This document shows, piece by piece, positions 8,766 to 16,683 of a DNA stretch of 64,000 nucleotides (the first letter of the stretch is position 1; each line of letters opens with the position of its first letter). The DNA comes from Clostridium zeae (GTDB lineage: Bacteria; Bacillota; Clostridia; Clostridiales; Clostridiaceae), in assembly GCF_017312485.1 (NCBI RefSeq), contig NZ_BMBA01000002.1:492287-556286 (forward strand). The letters run 5' to 3'. The notes under the pieces were generated by a model. It was given only the letters and a program-made list of their open reading frames with translations, did no database searches and was not told the DNA's origin. Position numbers and translations under genes: made by a program.

Positions 8766-8787
8766 GTTGTGCATACGGTTTCACAAC
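8766..8787. promoter_or_regulatory. cre / LacI-family operator before the GH13 operon
   Basis: Six-base arms GTTGTG and CACAAC are separated by ten bases. The 14 bases at 8770-8783, read on the minus strand as TGAAACCGTATGCA, fit the catabolite-responsive element pattern TGNAANCGNNNNCA at every fixed position. It sits just downstream of a TATAAT at 8799-8804 (minus strand) and upstream of the first GH13 gene, a place suited to repression by CcpA or a maltose-type LacI regulator. Confidence 0.75.
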
Positions 8788-8910
8788 TATTTTAACACAT
8801 TATAAATCTTTTAAAAAGGTCCTTTTATAATTAATGTAAAAGTTATCAAAAATCTTTGAATATATACATCTACTGAATATCATACGTTTAAGAACCATGT
8901 TGAAATTATA

Positions 8911-8950
8911 AAAAAGGAGATAAGATGTAAATATAATACATCTTATCTCC
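8911..8950 (-). terminator. Terminator of the thiI operon
   Basis: Perfect 14-bp stem (8937-8950 with 8916-8929), 7-base loop, six T on the minus strand, immediately after the thiI stop. Confidence 0.92.
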
Positions 8951-8958
8951 TACTTATA

Positions 8959-10113
8959 TTAAAAAGTATAAGTTTCAATATTTTCTATAGCCTTATCAAC
9001 AAGCTCATCAATTGCTAAAACACTCTCTGATTTTCTTGTAACATCAACTCTTGGTTTTGTCTTAGGATGTTTTGGAACAAATATTGTACAGCAGTCTTCG
9101 TATGGTAATATTGAAGTTTCAAAAGTACCTATTTTATTTGCTATTTCTATTATATCTTCCTTATCCATTGCAACTAATGGTCTAAATACTGGTCTATCTG
9201 CTACATCGTTACTAACCATTAAACCTTCCATAGTTTGTGATGCAACTTGACCTATACTTTCTCCACTAGAAACTGATTGCACTCCTTTGATTTCTGCAAG
9301 TTTACATGCAACTCTCATCATAAATCTTCTCATTATGATGGTAAGTTCATCTTCTCTGCACTTCTCCATAATTGCCATCTGTATATCAGTAAAAGGAACT
9401 ACATACAATCTAACCTTTTCAGTATATTGAGCTAATATCTTTGCAAGGTCTTTAACCTTATCCTTTGCCCTCTCTGATGTGTATGGATGTGAATGATAGT
9501 ATACACAGCTAAGTTCTACACCTCTCCTAGCCATTAAATACCCAGCAACAGGAGAGTCAATTCCTCCAGAAAGCATAAGCATAGTACTTCCATTCATTCC
9601 ATATGGTAGTCCACCAGCACCCTTTATCTTATCTTTATTAGTATAAACATATGCATTTTTTTCTCTTATTTCAACCTTTAAAGTACATTGAGGTTTATGT
9701 ATATCAACCGAAACAGTCTCAAGCTTGCTAAGTACGTATCCACCTACACCTCTAGAGGTTTCCATAGAGTTAAATGGAAATCTTTTATCTGCTCTATTTG
9801 TTTCTACTTTAAAAGTTTCTGCTCCGCTTTCCTTAACTTTTTCAAGCGCTAAGGCTTTTATAGCATCAATATCTCTTTCAACTTGAGTAACAACGCATAT
9901 TTCCATAACTCCAAATACACTTTTTGATCTTTTACAAGCTTCTTCAAGATCTTCACACTTTATGAACCATCTACCTTGGTCTTCAACTATTTCAAAATCT
10001 AATCCAACTAATTTCTTTTTTATATTTTCTTTAAGTCTTCTTTCAAACTTACCTCTGTTTAGACCCTTAAGAAATATCTCAGGGGCATATTTTACAAGAA
10101 TTAATTTTTTCAT
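8959..10113 (-). CDS. thiI: tRNA 4-thiouridine synthase ThiI
   Basis: Adenylates U8 of tRNA and transfers sulfur to make 4-thiouridine; in some bacteria it also supplies sulfur for the thiamine thiazole. Order of parts in 384 residues: N-terminal ferredoxin-like domain, THUMP domain (to about 165), then a PP-loop ATPase domain with LSGGIDSPVAG near 182-192. The C-terminal rhodanese domain of the E. coli enzyme is absent, as usual in Firmicutes, and a DCC pair follows PYE near the C-terminus. It overlaps the upstream cysteine desulfurase by four bases, so the two are translationally coupled and the desulfurase is its dedicated sulfur donor. Confidence 0.95.
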   Translation of the reverse strand: MKKLILVKYAPEIFLKGLNRGKFERRLKENIKKKLVGLDFEIVEDQGRWFIKCEDLEEACKRSKSVFGVMEICVVTQVERDIDAIKALALEKVKESGAETFKVETNRADKRFPFNSMETSRGVGGYVLSKLETVSVDIHKPQCTLKVEIREKNAYVYTNKDKIKGAGGLPYGMNGSTMLMLSGGIDSPVAGYLMARRGVELSCVYYHSHPYTSERAKDKVKDLAKILAQYTEKVRLYVVPFTDIQMAIMEKCREDELTIIMRRFMMRVACKLAEIKGVQSVSSGESIGQVASQTMEGLMVSNDVADRPVFRPLVAMDKEDIIEIANKIGTFETSILPYEDCCTIFVPKHPKTKPRVDVTRKSESVLAIDELVDKAIENIETYTF

Positions 10114-11255
10114 ATCTTTACTCTCCTTAAAAAAGTTAGTGAATTTCTTAAAACTTCTATTACGTAATCAACTTCTTCAATCGTATTAAAGCTTGAGAAG
10201 CTAAACCTTATTGCTCCAGTTATCTCTTTTTCAGTTAATCCTATTGCATTTAATACATGGCTTCCTTTAGTAGATATATGTCTAGAAGAGCAAGCTGATC
10301 CTGTTGAAACATATATGTCTTTCTCTTCAAGCAGATGAAGAAGAACTTCTGCTCTTACTCCTATAAATGAAACATTTAAAACATATGGTGAAATTTTATC
10401 ATCTAAAGGACTATTTATCTTTATATCTTTTATATTTTGTAATTTATCTATAAAATATCTCTTTAATTCTGTAACCTTATTAAAATTACTTTCTAGATTT
10501 TTTGAAATTTCTTCAGCAGCCTTTACCATGCCTAAAGCTGATGGTAAATTTTCTGTTCCAGATCTGAAGCCTTTTTCTTGTCCACCACCACTTATAAGCG
10601 GAGCAAAAGACAATCCTTTTCTTATATAGCAGAAGCCAGTTCCTTTTGGTCCATGAATCTTATGAGCACTTACTGAAAGCATATCAATCTTATATTTTTT
10701 CACATCTATTTTAAACTTTCCGAAACTCTGAACTGCATCAACATGAAACTTAGCTCTTTGACTTCTTTCTTTAATAAGATTACCTATTCTTTCAAGATTT
10801 TGTATAGCTCCAATTTCATTATTTACATGCATTATAGATACTAAAACAGTATCCTTACAAATACTTTCTTCTAATTGTTCTATATCAATTTGACCCACAC
10901 TGTTAACATCTAAATATGTAACCTTTACTCCGTGTTCCTCTAGTTCCTTACAAGTACTCAAAACACTTGGATGTTCAAAACTTGATATTATAATATGATT
11001 TCCAGGCTTAGTTATACCTTTTATTATCATATTATTACTTTCACTGCCACCAGAAGTAAAATATACTTCTTCTTTTGTACAGTTAATTAAGCTTGCTAAC
11101 CTCTCTCTGCAGCTTAAAAGTTCTCTGTCGCATTTTATGCCCATTTTATGTAATGATGAAGGATTACCGTAGAACTCCCTCATTCCATTGATCACTGCTT
11201 CAATAACTTCTTCGGTAGGTTTGGTGGTTGCACTGTTGTCAAAATACACCTCCAT
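10110..11255 (-). CDS. Cysteine desulfurase partner of ThiI
   Basis: PLP enzyme that turns cysteine into alanine and holds the sulfur as a persulfide for transfer to ThiI. In 381 residues it has the PLP lysine in SVSAHKIHGPKGTGF (about 200) and the catalytic cysteine in STGSACSSR (about 325), which sits on the flexible loop typical of NifS/IscS-like enzymes. Length and motifs match the NifS-type proteins that Firmicutes place next to thiI. The start has GAGGGTGA 5 bases upstream. No iscU or nifU is nearby, so tRNA thiolation is the likeliest job rather than general cluster assembly. Confidence 0.92.
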   Translation of the reverse strand: MEVYFDNSATTKPTEEVIEAVINGMREFYGNPSSLHKMGIKCDRELLSCRERLASLINCTKEEVYFTSGGSESNNMIIKGITKPGNHIIISSFEHPSVLSTCKELEEHGVKVTYLDVNSVGQIDIEQLEESICKDTVLVSIMHVNNEIGAIQNLERIGNLIKERSQRAKFHVDAVQSFGKFKIDVKKYKIDMLSVSAHKIHGPKGTGFCYIRKGLSFAPLISGGGQEKGFRSGTENLPSALGMVKAAEEISKNLESNFNKVTELKRYFIDKLQNIKDIKINSPLDDKISPYVLNVSFIGVRAEVLLHLLEEKDIYVSTGSACSSRHISTKGSHVLNAIGLTEKEITGAIRFSFSSFNTIEEVDYVIEVLRNSLTFLRRVKI

Positions 11256-11469
11256 TTTATCACCCTCTCAGTATCATAATTTCATCTTAAACTATAGCTA
11301 CTATAAAGTTAAGAGCCTTTATAATATTATCTGCAAATCATCCATTGTACAATTTACCATATATGTGAAATTATAAATATTTTTTATTTACAATCATCAA
11401 ATATAATATTTTACAGTATTATTTCACTTTTTTCAATAACAATTTAACTTTATCGATTTTATACAATTT

Positions 11470-11535
11470 CATCAGCTCGTTAAAGTATCGGATGGTCAAC
11501 CACTCAATTTTAACGTGGTACTTTAACAGCTCTTA
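11470..11535. repeat. Intergenic repeat, family 2, copy 1
   Basis: Can fold into a hairpin: an arm AGCTCGTTAAAGTATC is answered by GGTACTTTAACAGCT, and an inner CCAC pairs with GTGG. Related sequence occurs at 47243-47306 (shared GCTC(G/A)TTAAAG(T/C)ATCGGATG and CCACT(C/T)AATTT) and, more weakly, at 34219-34268. It is not followed by a T-run and lies outside any gene. Confidence 0.55.
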
Positions 11536-11555
11536 ATTTTTAAGTAGCTTCTTTC

Positions 11556-11593
11556 AAAAAAAATCAGTGATATACTTTAAGATATACCACTGA
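11556..11593 (-). terminator. Terminator of the TVP38 gene
   Basis: On the minus strand, TCAGTGGTATA pairs with TATATCACTGA (one G-T pair), loop of eight, then eight T. It lies 42 bases past the stop. Confidence 0.85.
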
Positions 11594-11634
11594 ACTACTC
11601 TAATCACACAAATTTATTTATATTAACACTTAAA

Positions 11635-12336
11635 CTAACCTACTTTTTCTAATCTCTTAAATAACTTATCTTTAAATACTAATCCAATTACAATTAACAT
11701 TATAAACACAGTTGTTCCTATATAAATCACAAGTTTATTTCCAATTGCTATATTCGCTCCGTAATAACTTGAAAGAATTAGCATTGGTAATCTTCCTAAA
11801 GTTGAATATATCAAAAAATCTATTAATGTAATCCTTGATAGACCACATAAAAATATAGAGCTGTCTTTTGGTATTCCTGGCATTATATAAATTAGAAAAA
11901 CCACAAGATTTAATCTATCAGAGTTCATAAGTCTTTCAAAGGGCTTTATTGCTACATCTGGCACTACTTTCTCTACAAATCTAGTTCCATACTTTTTAGT
12001 AAGATTAAATAGTATAATTGATCCTAAGTTTATTCCTACTATTGATAATAATGTAGCTTCTATTGTTCCAAACACATATCCCCCTGCAGTTTGAAATACT
12101 TCTCCTGGGATAAAGAATATTACTACCTGAAGAAATTGAAGAAGAGTATAAACGATTGGAGCTAATGGTCCAAAGGAAAGCAAATATCTTTTAAACTTCT
12201 CATTATTCTTTAGTATTTCAATCATGTTGTGTATATCTCTTTTAAATATAATAAACAATAAAATTAAAACTAAAATAGAAAGCATTAGAAGAATTATTCC
12301 TTTGTTCTTCTTCCATGAACTTATTAGTTTGTTCAT
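11635..12336 (-). CDS. TVP38/TMEM64 (DedA-superfamily) membrane protein
   Basis: Protein of 233 residues with about six hydrophobic segments. The family core is present: QFLQVVIFFIPGEVFQTAGGYVFG, a re-entrant-loop segment, and MPGIPKDSSIFLCGLSRI. Members of this superfamily are implicated in lipid scrambling or flipping and in membrane homeostasis. The start follows AGGAGG. It is monocistronic with its own terminator. An 11-bp tandem repeat about 110 bases upstream (12445-12466) looks like a binding site for an OmpR-family response regulator, so envelope-stress control is a reasonable guess. Confidence 0.85.
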   Translation of the reverse strand: MNKLISSWKKNKGIILLMLSILVLILLFIIFKRDIHNMIEILKNNEKFKRYLLSFGPLAPIVYTLLQFLQVVIFFIPGEVFQTAGGYVFGTIEATLLSIVGINLGSIILFNLTKKYGTRFVEKVVPDVAIKPFERLMNSDRLNLVVFLIYIMPGIPKDSSIFLCGLSRITLIDFLIYSTLGRLPMLILSSYYGANIAIGNKLVIYIGTTVFIMLIVIGLVFKDKLFKRLEKVG

Positions 12337-12444
12337 AAACTCCTCCTCATAGATAGTGTACCTTGTCTGTCTTTTTTAATAAACTACAAAAACACATATC
12401 TTCATATATACATCTTACTATGATTTAATAAAAAGTAAATTAAA

Positions 12445-12466
12445 TTTATCTTAATTTTATCTTAAT
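12445..12466. promoter_or_regulatory. Tandem 11-bp direct repeat upstream of the TVP38 gene
   Basis: TTTATCTTAAT occurs twice head to tail with exactly one helical turn of spacing. OmpR/PhoP-family response regulators typically bind such 11-bp direct repeats. The regulator is unknown. Confidence 0.45.
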
Positions 12467-12500
12467 TATTGCTTGAAAATTTTATGTTCTCCTATACAGC

Positions 12501-12534
12501 AAAAAAGGATGAAGTTTAGACTTCACCCATTTTT
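12501..12534 (-). terminator. Terminator of the GH16 gene
   Basis: GGGTGAAGT pairs with ACTTCATCC around a CTAA loop and is followed by six T on the minus strand, about 30 bases past the stop. Confidence 0.85.
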
Positions 12535-12564
12535 CTAATTATTTTCCATCAAAATCCTATTATT

Positions 12565-14229
12565 CTATTTAACCAAGTCTGTGAATGTAATTCCGCTTGA
12601 TCTCATACTTTGCACTGCTGAATCAACCTGCGAAGGTGAAAGTATAGTATCTTTAGCATGATAAACCCAGTCTACATCTTCCACGTAAGTACTTGCTATA
12701 AGAGGATTCTCTCCCTCACCTGTTATAAACCATAAATTAAAGTCAATATTCATAAGCTTTCTTGGTCCAAAGTATGGAGTATCCTGAGTAAATTGCTTGC
12801 CATCAATGAAATATGTTGTAGTTCCATCACTAGTGACATTAATAACTAAGTTATGCCATCCTGCATATGAACCAGCCCCAAACTTAGAACTTCCATCCTT
12901 ATACCAAGGATCAGCAGTATAGGTATGCCAAGAAGTTGTCCACATTCCCTGACCTTGCCCCCATCCCCCATTTGCTAAATATTCAAAATCTAACTCACTA
13001 TAATTTGGATCTCTATATCCTTCTAAAGGAGATATTGTGAAGAAGGTTTCATTTATCCCAGCTCCATCAGTTCCCGAAGTAGGTGTATCTGTAAACTTAA
13101 CTCTTGCTGCATAAGTTCCTTTATTATACTTTCTGTTTGAAGTATATATCTCAGCTTGGCTTGTCCCTGCACCAGTACCATTAGTAGTTGCAGTAAGCCT
13201 CATTAACTTATTTGTAGAATTTTGAGGGTCATTTAGAAATGAAATGTTGCTTGGTGAAAACTTACAACCACTTGGGCCTGGACCAGATATTTCATTTCTA
13301 AGAGTCCACCCATGAGTTGTTAAAGTTCCATCACTTGAGCCAGTATAATTAAAGTCATCAAACAGAATATTAGATGTTGGAAGCGGTGTTGGAGTTCCCT
13401 GATATATCTTCACCGAAGACATTTTATCATTGGCATCAGTGCCAACCCAAGAAGAGCTTGTTGTGAATGTCCACTTTGTTCCTAAAAAGTTGTCATCTGC
13501 GTAGGCTTCAACAGTCCATCCAGTTGGAACCTTTAATGAAGACATCCAATTATCAGGTATACCAGTAGCCGTTAACTGTGAAAGAGTATAGTTTCCTATA
13601 GGTAGTGCTACTGAAACTCCTCCATAATTAATATCTTGATAAAATGTAGCTTGTTCTGGTTCATCCATAGTCCAAACCTGAGCCTCTACATAGTGGTTAT
13701 ATATATTAGCACTACTTCCATTTGAATATAGCCTCACGTATCTTGCACTTATGGTTGAGAAAGTTATCGCCTTTCCTGCAGAAGTTTCTGCATATTCAGC
13801 ATCAGTTCCTGTACCAAGACCTGCACTATTGTTGTTATCATTATTAAATACTGTTGTTACCCCACTACTAAAGTTTGGGTCATTGGATACCCTTGCAATA
13901 ACATCATGGTATGTTCTTCCATCAGCAAAATAATGCCAGAGATTTATTTTATTTATATTATACGGCTGTCCCAAATCGATTTGTACCCATTGTAGATTTT
14001 GTGTTACCCCAACAAAATTATTACTGTTTACATCTCCATCTGTTATAAGTGATGCAGCTCCAGACATGGTATCACTTGCTGTAATGCTTTTACCCGTAGC
14101 TATATTTCTTGTTGCCGCATTAGCATTTTCATCATAAAACTTTAACTGTATGACAGTTAAGGTTAATATGAATACTGCAGAGAAAATTCCTAATCTTTTC
14201 TTAAATCCCGTGTTATTTCTTTTAAACAT
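12565..14229 (-). CDS. Secreted GH16 glucanase with discoidin and crystallin-like domains
   Basis: Secreted protein of 554 residues in three parts. After a Sec signal peptide (about 1-40, likely cut after ENANA) comes an F5/8-type C (discoidin) carbohydrate-binding domain to about 185. A beta/gamma-crystallin-like domain follows (about 192-278: FYQDINYGGVSVALPIG and AYADDNFLGTKWTF, two Greek-key motifs). The C-terminal half is a GH16-type jelly roll whose active-site strand reads SELDFEY, giving both catalytic Glu residues of the ELDxE motif. It would cut beta-1,3- or mixed-link glucans or related polysaccharides. I chose the Met at 14229, after an AAGGG about 11 bases away; an upstream GTG frame to 14283 has no RBS and would precede the signal. 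It is monocistronic. Confidence 0.85.
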   Translation of the reverse strand: MFKRNNTGFKKRLGIFSAVFILTLTVIQLKFYDENANAATRNIATGKSITASDTMSGAASLITDGDVNSNNFVGVTQNLQWVQIDLGQPYNINKINLWHYFADGRTYHDVIARVSNDPNFSSGVTTVFNNDNNNSAGLGTGTDAEYAETSAGKAITFSTISARYVRLYSNGSSANIYNHYVEAQVWTMDEPEQATFYQDINYGGVSVALPIGNYTLSQLTATGIPDNWMSSLKVPTGWTVEAYADDNFLGTKWTFTTSSSWVGTDANDKMSSVKIYQGTPTPLPTSNILFDDFNYTGSSDGTLTTHGWTLRNEISGPGPSGCKFSPSNISFLNDPQNSTNKLMRLTATTNGTGAGTSQAEIYTSNRKYNKGTYAARVKFTDTPTSGTDGAGINETFFTISPLEGYRDPNYSELDFEYLANGGWGQGQGMWTTSWHTYTADPWYKDGSSKFGAGSYAGWHNLVINVTSDGTTTYFIDGKQFTQDTPYFGPRKLMNIDFNLWFITGEGENPLIASTYVEDVDWVYHAKDTILSPSQVDSAVQSMRSSGITFTDLVK

Positions 14230-14501
14230 AAAACTATCAAACCCTTCTTTTATATTTTTTATAACATAGCATTTACGCACCATAAAAAATCATTGAAAGA
14301 TTATTTGTTTAAAAACTTAATTTATTTCTTAGATTTTAAAGAAACTTTTTTTTGCCACTTAAGTTAATTGTTTAAGGATGAATTATAAGATTATTTTTTG
14401 AATTAAGATCAGAAAAGAACCTGTGATTGTAAGACATGTATGTTGTTTAATATTGTATAATACTCATTTATCAAAGATTTCATTGCGTAACTACTATATA
14501 T

Positions 14502-14539
14502 ATATATTGTAAATTATATGGCAATAATTTGCAATATAT
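14502..14539. promoter_or_regulatory. Near-perfect 16-bp dyad, possible operator
   Basis: Arms of 16 bases (14502-14517 and 14524-14539) match at 15 positions around a six-base centre. There is no T-run on either side. It lies about 270 bases upstream of the GH16 start codon, so it is either a distant operator for that gene or part of the 3' region of the HD gene. Confidence 0.4.
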
Positions 14540-14566
14540 CATCTATTTTTCTTTTAACAAAAAAAT

Positions 14567-14606
14567 AAAAAGGTTTATTCTACTATCCAAGAATAAACCT
14601 TTTTAT
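14567..14606. terminator. Terminator of the HD-domain gene
   Basis: AAAAAGGTTTATTC pairs with its exact complement around a ten-base loop. On the minus strand it is followed by a T-rich run just past the stop at 14626. It is symmetrical enough to work in both directions. Confidence 0.9.
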
Positions 14607-14625
14607 TGTTATCATATTATTGTGA

Positions 14626-15303
14626 TTAAGCATGCTGAATCTCTTTATCTAATATTTGTTTCTTGAGATAATCATAGTTTTCCCCTGTTGTGGACGCTAT
14701 TGTATCCACAAATTTCTCAAGTTTTTCAGTTACCTCATATATTTCGTTAGGTTTCATTTCACCCCTAGCTAATCTGTCACATAAGGATAGAAGTGTGATT
14801 TCATGTACCGAACAGTCTTCTATCATACTCGATATTTCAGCAAAAGGAAGTCTTTTATTTACATAAAGGTTTTGCATGTGCCATCTTACAAGACCAATCA
14901 CTGAGTCATTGAACCCTTCATCTTCAGAAAGATCTCTTAAGAAACGCCTAACCATCTCAGCACCTACTGAATCATGGTTATAAGCTGTCCACCTTCCGTT
15001 TCTTTTTACAGTTGTTTTTATCTTCCCAACATCGTGAAGTAATGCCGCCCACATAAAGCTTCTTTTGTCTTCACTGATTTCTCTCCTTGATGCAGCTTGA
15101 TCCACTACCATCATAGTATGATTCCATACATTTCCTTCAGGATGAAATTTCTTCTCTTGCTCAATACTTTCTAATCCGCCTATTATATCAAATGGTCTTT
15201 TATGTAAAACTCCATCTTTTTTAAGCTTGTTTAAATATTCTGATGGTCTTTCATCAGATAACAAATGTGCTTCTATTTCATTAAATATTTCTAAACTAGA
15301 CAA
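14626..15303 (-). CDS. HD-domain phosphohydrolase
   Basis: Cytoplasmic HD-superfamily protein of 225 residues. Metal ligands are seen as an early His (GNVWNHTMMVVDQA), LLHDVGK, HDSVGA and a late Asp (SLCDRLARGE). The arrangement is like the HD domain attached to some tRNA nucleotidyltransferases, but no nucleotidyltransferase half is present. It is probably a nucleotide or phosphoester hydrolase of unknown substrate. The start is most likely the TTG at 15303, eight bases after GGAGG, since the in-frame GTG at 15312 overlaps the RBS itself. It is monocistronic. Confidence 0.8.
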   Translation of the reverse strand: MSSLEIFNEIEAHLLSDERPSEYLNKLKKDGVLHKRPFDIIGGLESIEQEKKFHPEGNVWNHTMMVVDQAASRREISEDKRSFMWAALLHDVGKIKTTVKRNGRWTAYNHDSVGAEMVRRFLRDLSEDEGFNDSVIGLVRWHMQNLYVNKRLPFAEISSMIEDCSVHEITLLSLCDRLARGEMKPNEIYEVTEKLEKFVDTIASTTGENYDYLKKQILDKEIQHA

Positions 15304-15432
15304 TTGTAGCACCTCCCTTTCTCTTTAATTATTATTGCCCTATTTTTATATTAAGATTCAGATATTAACCTTGTATAAATATATATCCTAAGAAATTTCA
15401 CTTCATCCTTTATAAAGAGTTCATGTAACTAT

Positions 15433-15525
15433 ACTTAATTTATACTTGTCCAAAAATCCAGGCTTCTGGAGATTTCCGTCCATGTACAAATTAATAGTTG
15501 AGTTAGGAGCTCTATAAAAACTGTT
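15433..15525 (-). repeat. Intergenic repeat, family 1, copy 2
   Basis: Minus-strand relative of 3097-3204, with the same AACAGTT, TTTATAGAG, TATTAATTTGTACAT and AAGTATAAATTAAGT blocks in the same order and nearly the same spacing. This copy contains a small hairpin TCCAG-AAGC-CTGGA followed by five T (minus strand) that the first copy lacks. It lies about 130 bases upstream of the HD gene. Confidence 0.5.
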
Positions 15526-15708
15526 AATTTACAATATGTACGATTATGATTAAACTTTAAAAATTTCTAGTATTATACTATACTGGTTCACGTGTTTGTT
15601 TTCTCCAGTAAAATTCAGAATATTATTTATACTCACATTTAATATAGTAATACCAATAACTATACTTTTACAATGAATTTATCAAAAATATTTTTTTGTT
15701 CAAATGTC

Positions 15709-15736
15709 TTGATAAAAAATTAATACATGCTAAAAT
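15709..15736 (+). promoter_or_regulatory. Promoter of the ECF S-component gene
   Basis: TTGATA and TAAAAT separated by 16 bases. Transcription would start near 15743 and give a leader of about 90 bases. Confidence 0.65.
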
Positions 15737-15835
15737 ACATTTGTCGGTATTCTCACGAAACCGAACTAAATGGTTTTTTACTAAAAGCCGAATTATATCC
15801 TACTATATTTAAGGAATAAGAACGGGAGGCAAAAC

Positions 15836-16588
15836 ATGGAAAGAGGTTTAAACAAATCAAAATTCAGTACTAGACAAATGGTGGTAACTGCAATGTTAGC
15901 TGCCATATCAATCTTCTTAGGACTAAGCGGTTTAGGTTTTATAAAAATACCGCCAGTTAATGCAACAATAATGCATATACCAGTTATAATAGGTGCTATA
16001 ATAGAAGGACCAATCGTTGGGGGGCTAATAGGCCTATGTTTTGGATTATTTAGTATGTATCAAGCATTTACTGCTCCAACAGTTACAAGCTTTGTATTCT
16101 GGAATCCAATAGTGGCTCTACTTCCTAGAATCTTAATCGGGGTTGTAAGTTACTACTCATATATTGGAATAACAAAAGCAGTTAAGAAGAATCCTTCAGT
16201 TTCGGGGGCCGTTGTAATAACATTTTTATCAGTTATAGTTGCTTTAGCTCTTAAAGTATTATTACCTGTAATGGTTAGTTATGGTATAGCCGCTGCTGTT
16301 TTAATATTACTTAATTTTTTATTTGTAAAGTTTAGACTAAGCGAAAAAAGCGATGTACTTTCAGTAGGAACTGCGGCTGTACTTGGTACTCTTACAAATA
16401 CAGTTTTAGTTTTAAGCTTGATCTACATTGTCTATGTTGATAGATTTGCGAAAGCTATAAATATAAGTTCTTCTGCAGCTGGAAAGACTATAGTTGCAAT
16501 CGGAATGACCAATGGTATTCCAGAAGCTTTAGTTTCTACAATAATAACAGTTCCAGTTGTATTAGCAATACTTAAGATTAGAAAATAA
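15836..16588 (+). CDS. ECF transporter S component (vitamin uptake)
   Basis: Membrane protein of 250 residues with about six or seven hydrophobic segments. N-terminal TRQMVVTAMLAAISIFLG is the usual docking helix of S components, and NATIMHIPVIIGAIIEGPIVGGLIGLCFGL is the PF12822-type core. Such proteins bind a vitamin and use a shared energising module (EcfA, EcfA', EcfT) encoded elsewhere. The specificity is not visible; the family includes pantothenate and folate types. The RBS GGGAGG precedes the ATG. A terminator separates it from the following aminopeptidase, so they need not be co-regulated. Confidence 0.85.
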   Translation: MERGLNKSKFSTRQMVVTAMLAAISIFLGLSGLGFIKIPPVNATIMHIPVIIGAIIEGPIVGGLIGLCFGLFSMYQAFTAPTVTSFVFWNPIVALLPRILIGVVSYYSYIGITKAVKKNPSVSGAVVITFLSVIVALALKVLLPVMVSYGIAAAVLILLNFLFVKFRLSEKSDVLSVGTAAVLGTLTNTVLVLSLIYIVYVDRFAKAINISSSAAGKTIVAIGMTNGIPEALVSTIITVPVVLAILKIRK

Positions 16589-16594
16589 TATTAT

Positions 16595-16630
16595 GAGTGT
16601 GTAGCTACGAAAATAGCCGCACACTTTTTT
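16595..16630 (+). terminator. Terminator after the ECF gene
   Basis: AGTGTG pairs with CACACT and an inner AGCTA with TAGC; seven T follow. It is close behind the stop codon. Confidence 0.85.
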
Positions 16631-16683
16631 ACTGTATATAAAATCGTATTTGAAAACAATATTATTCGAGAGGAGTAAAAGAA

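Larger units (their letters stand above)
11256..11634. other. AT-rich intergenic region with a repeat and a terminator
   Basis: No gene is visible. The right part holds a dispersed repeat copy (11470-11535) and the terminator of the TVP38 gene (11556-11593). The left part must contain the promoter of the cysteine desulfurase-thiI operon, but I see no convincing -35/-10 pair. Confidence 0.6.
14230..14625. other. Intergenic region with a strong dyad
   Basis: No gene. It holds the GH16 upstream region, a 16-bp near-perfect dyad (14502-14539) and, at the right end, the HD-gene terminator. An AT tract at 14496-14505 may influence melting. Confidence 0.5.
15313..15835. other. Intergenic region between divergent genes
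   Basis: No gene seen in 520 bases. It holds repeat family 1 copy 2, the ECF gene promoter (15709-15736), and an mRNA leader of about 95 bases before the ECF gene. In the leader TCGGT can pair with ACCGA, but I cannot match it to a known riboswitch class. Confidence 0.5.

Noticed and set aside
15743-15835. Vitamin riboswitch (THF, preQ1 or TPP type) in the ECF leader
   Set aside because: The leader lacks the conserved cores of these classes; only one short pairing is possible.
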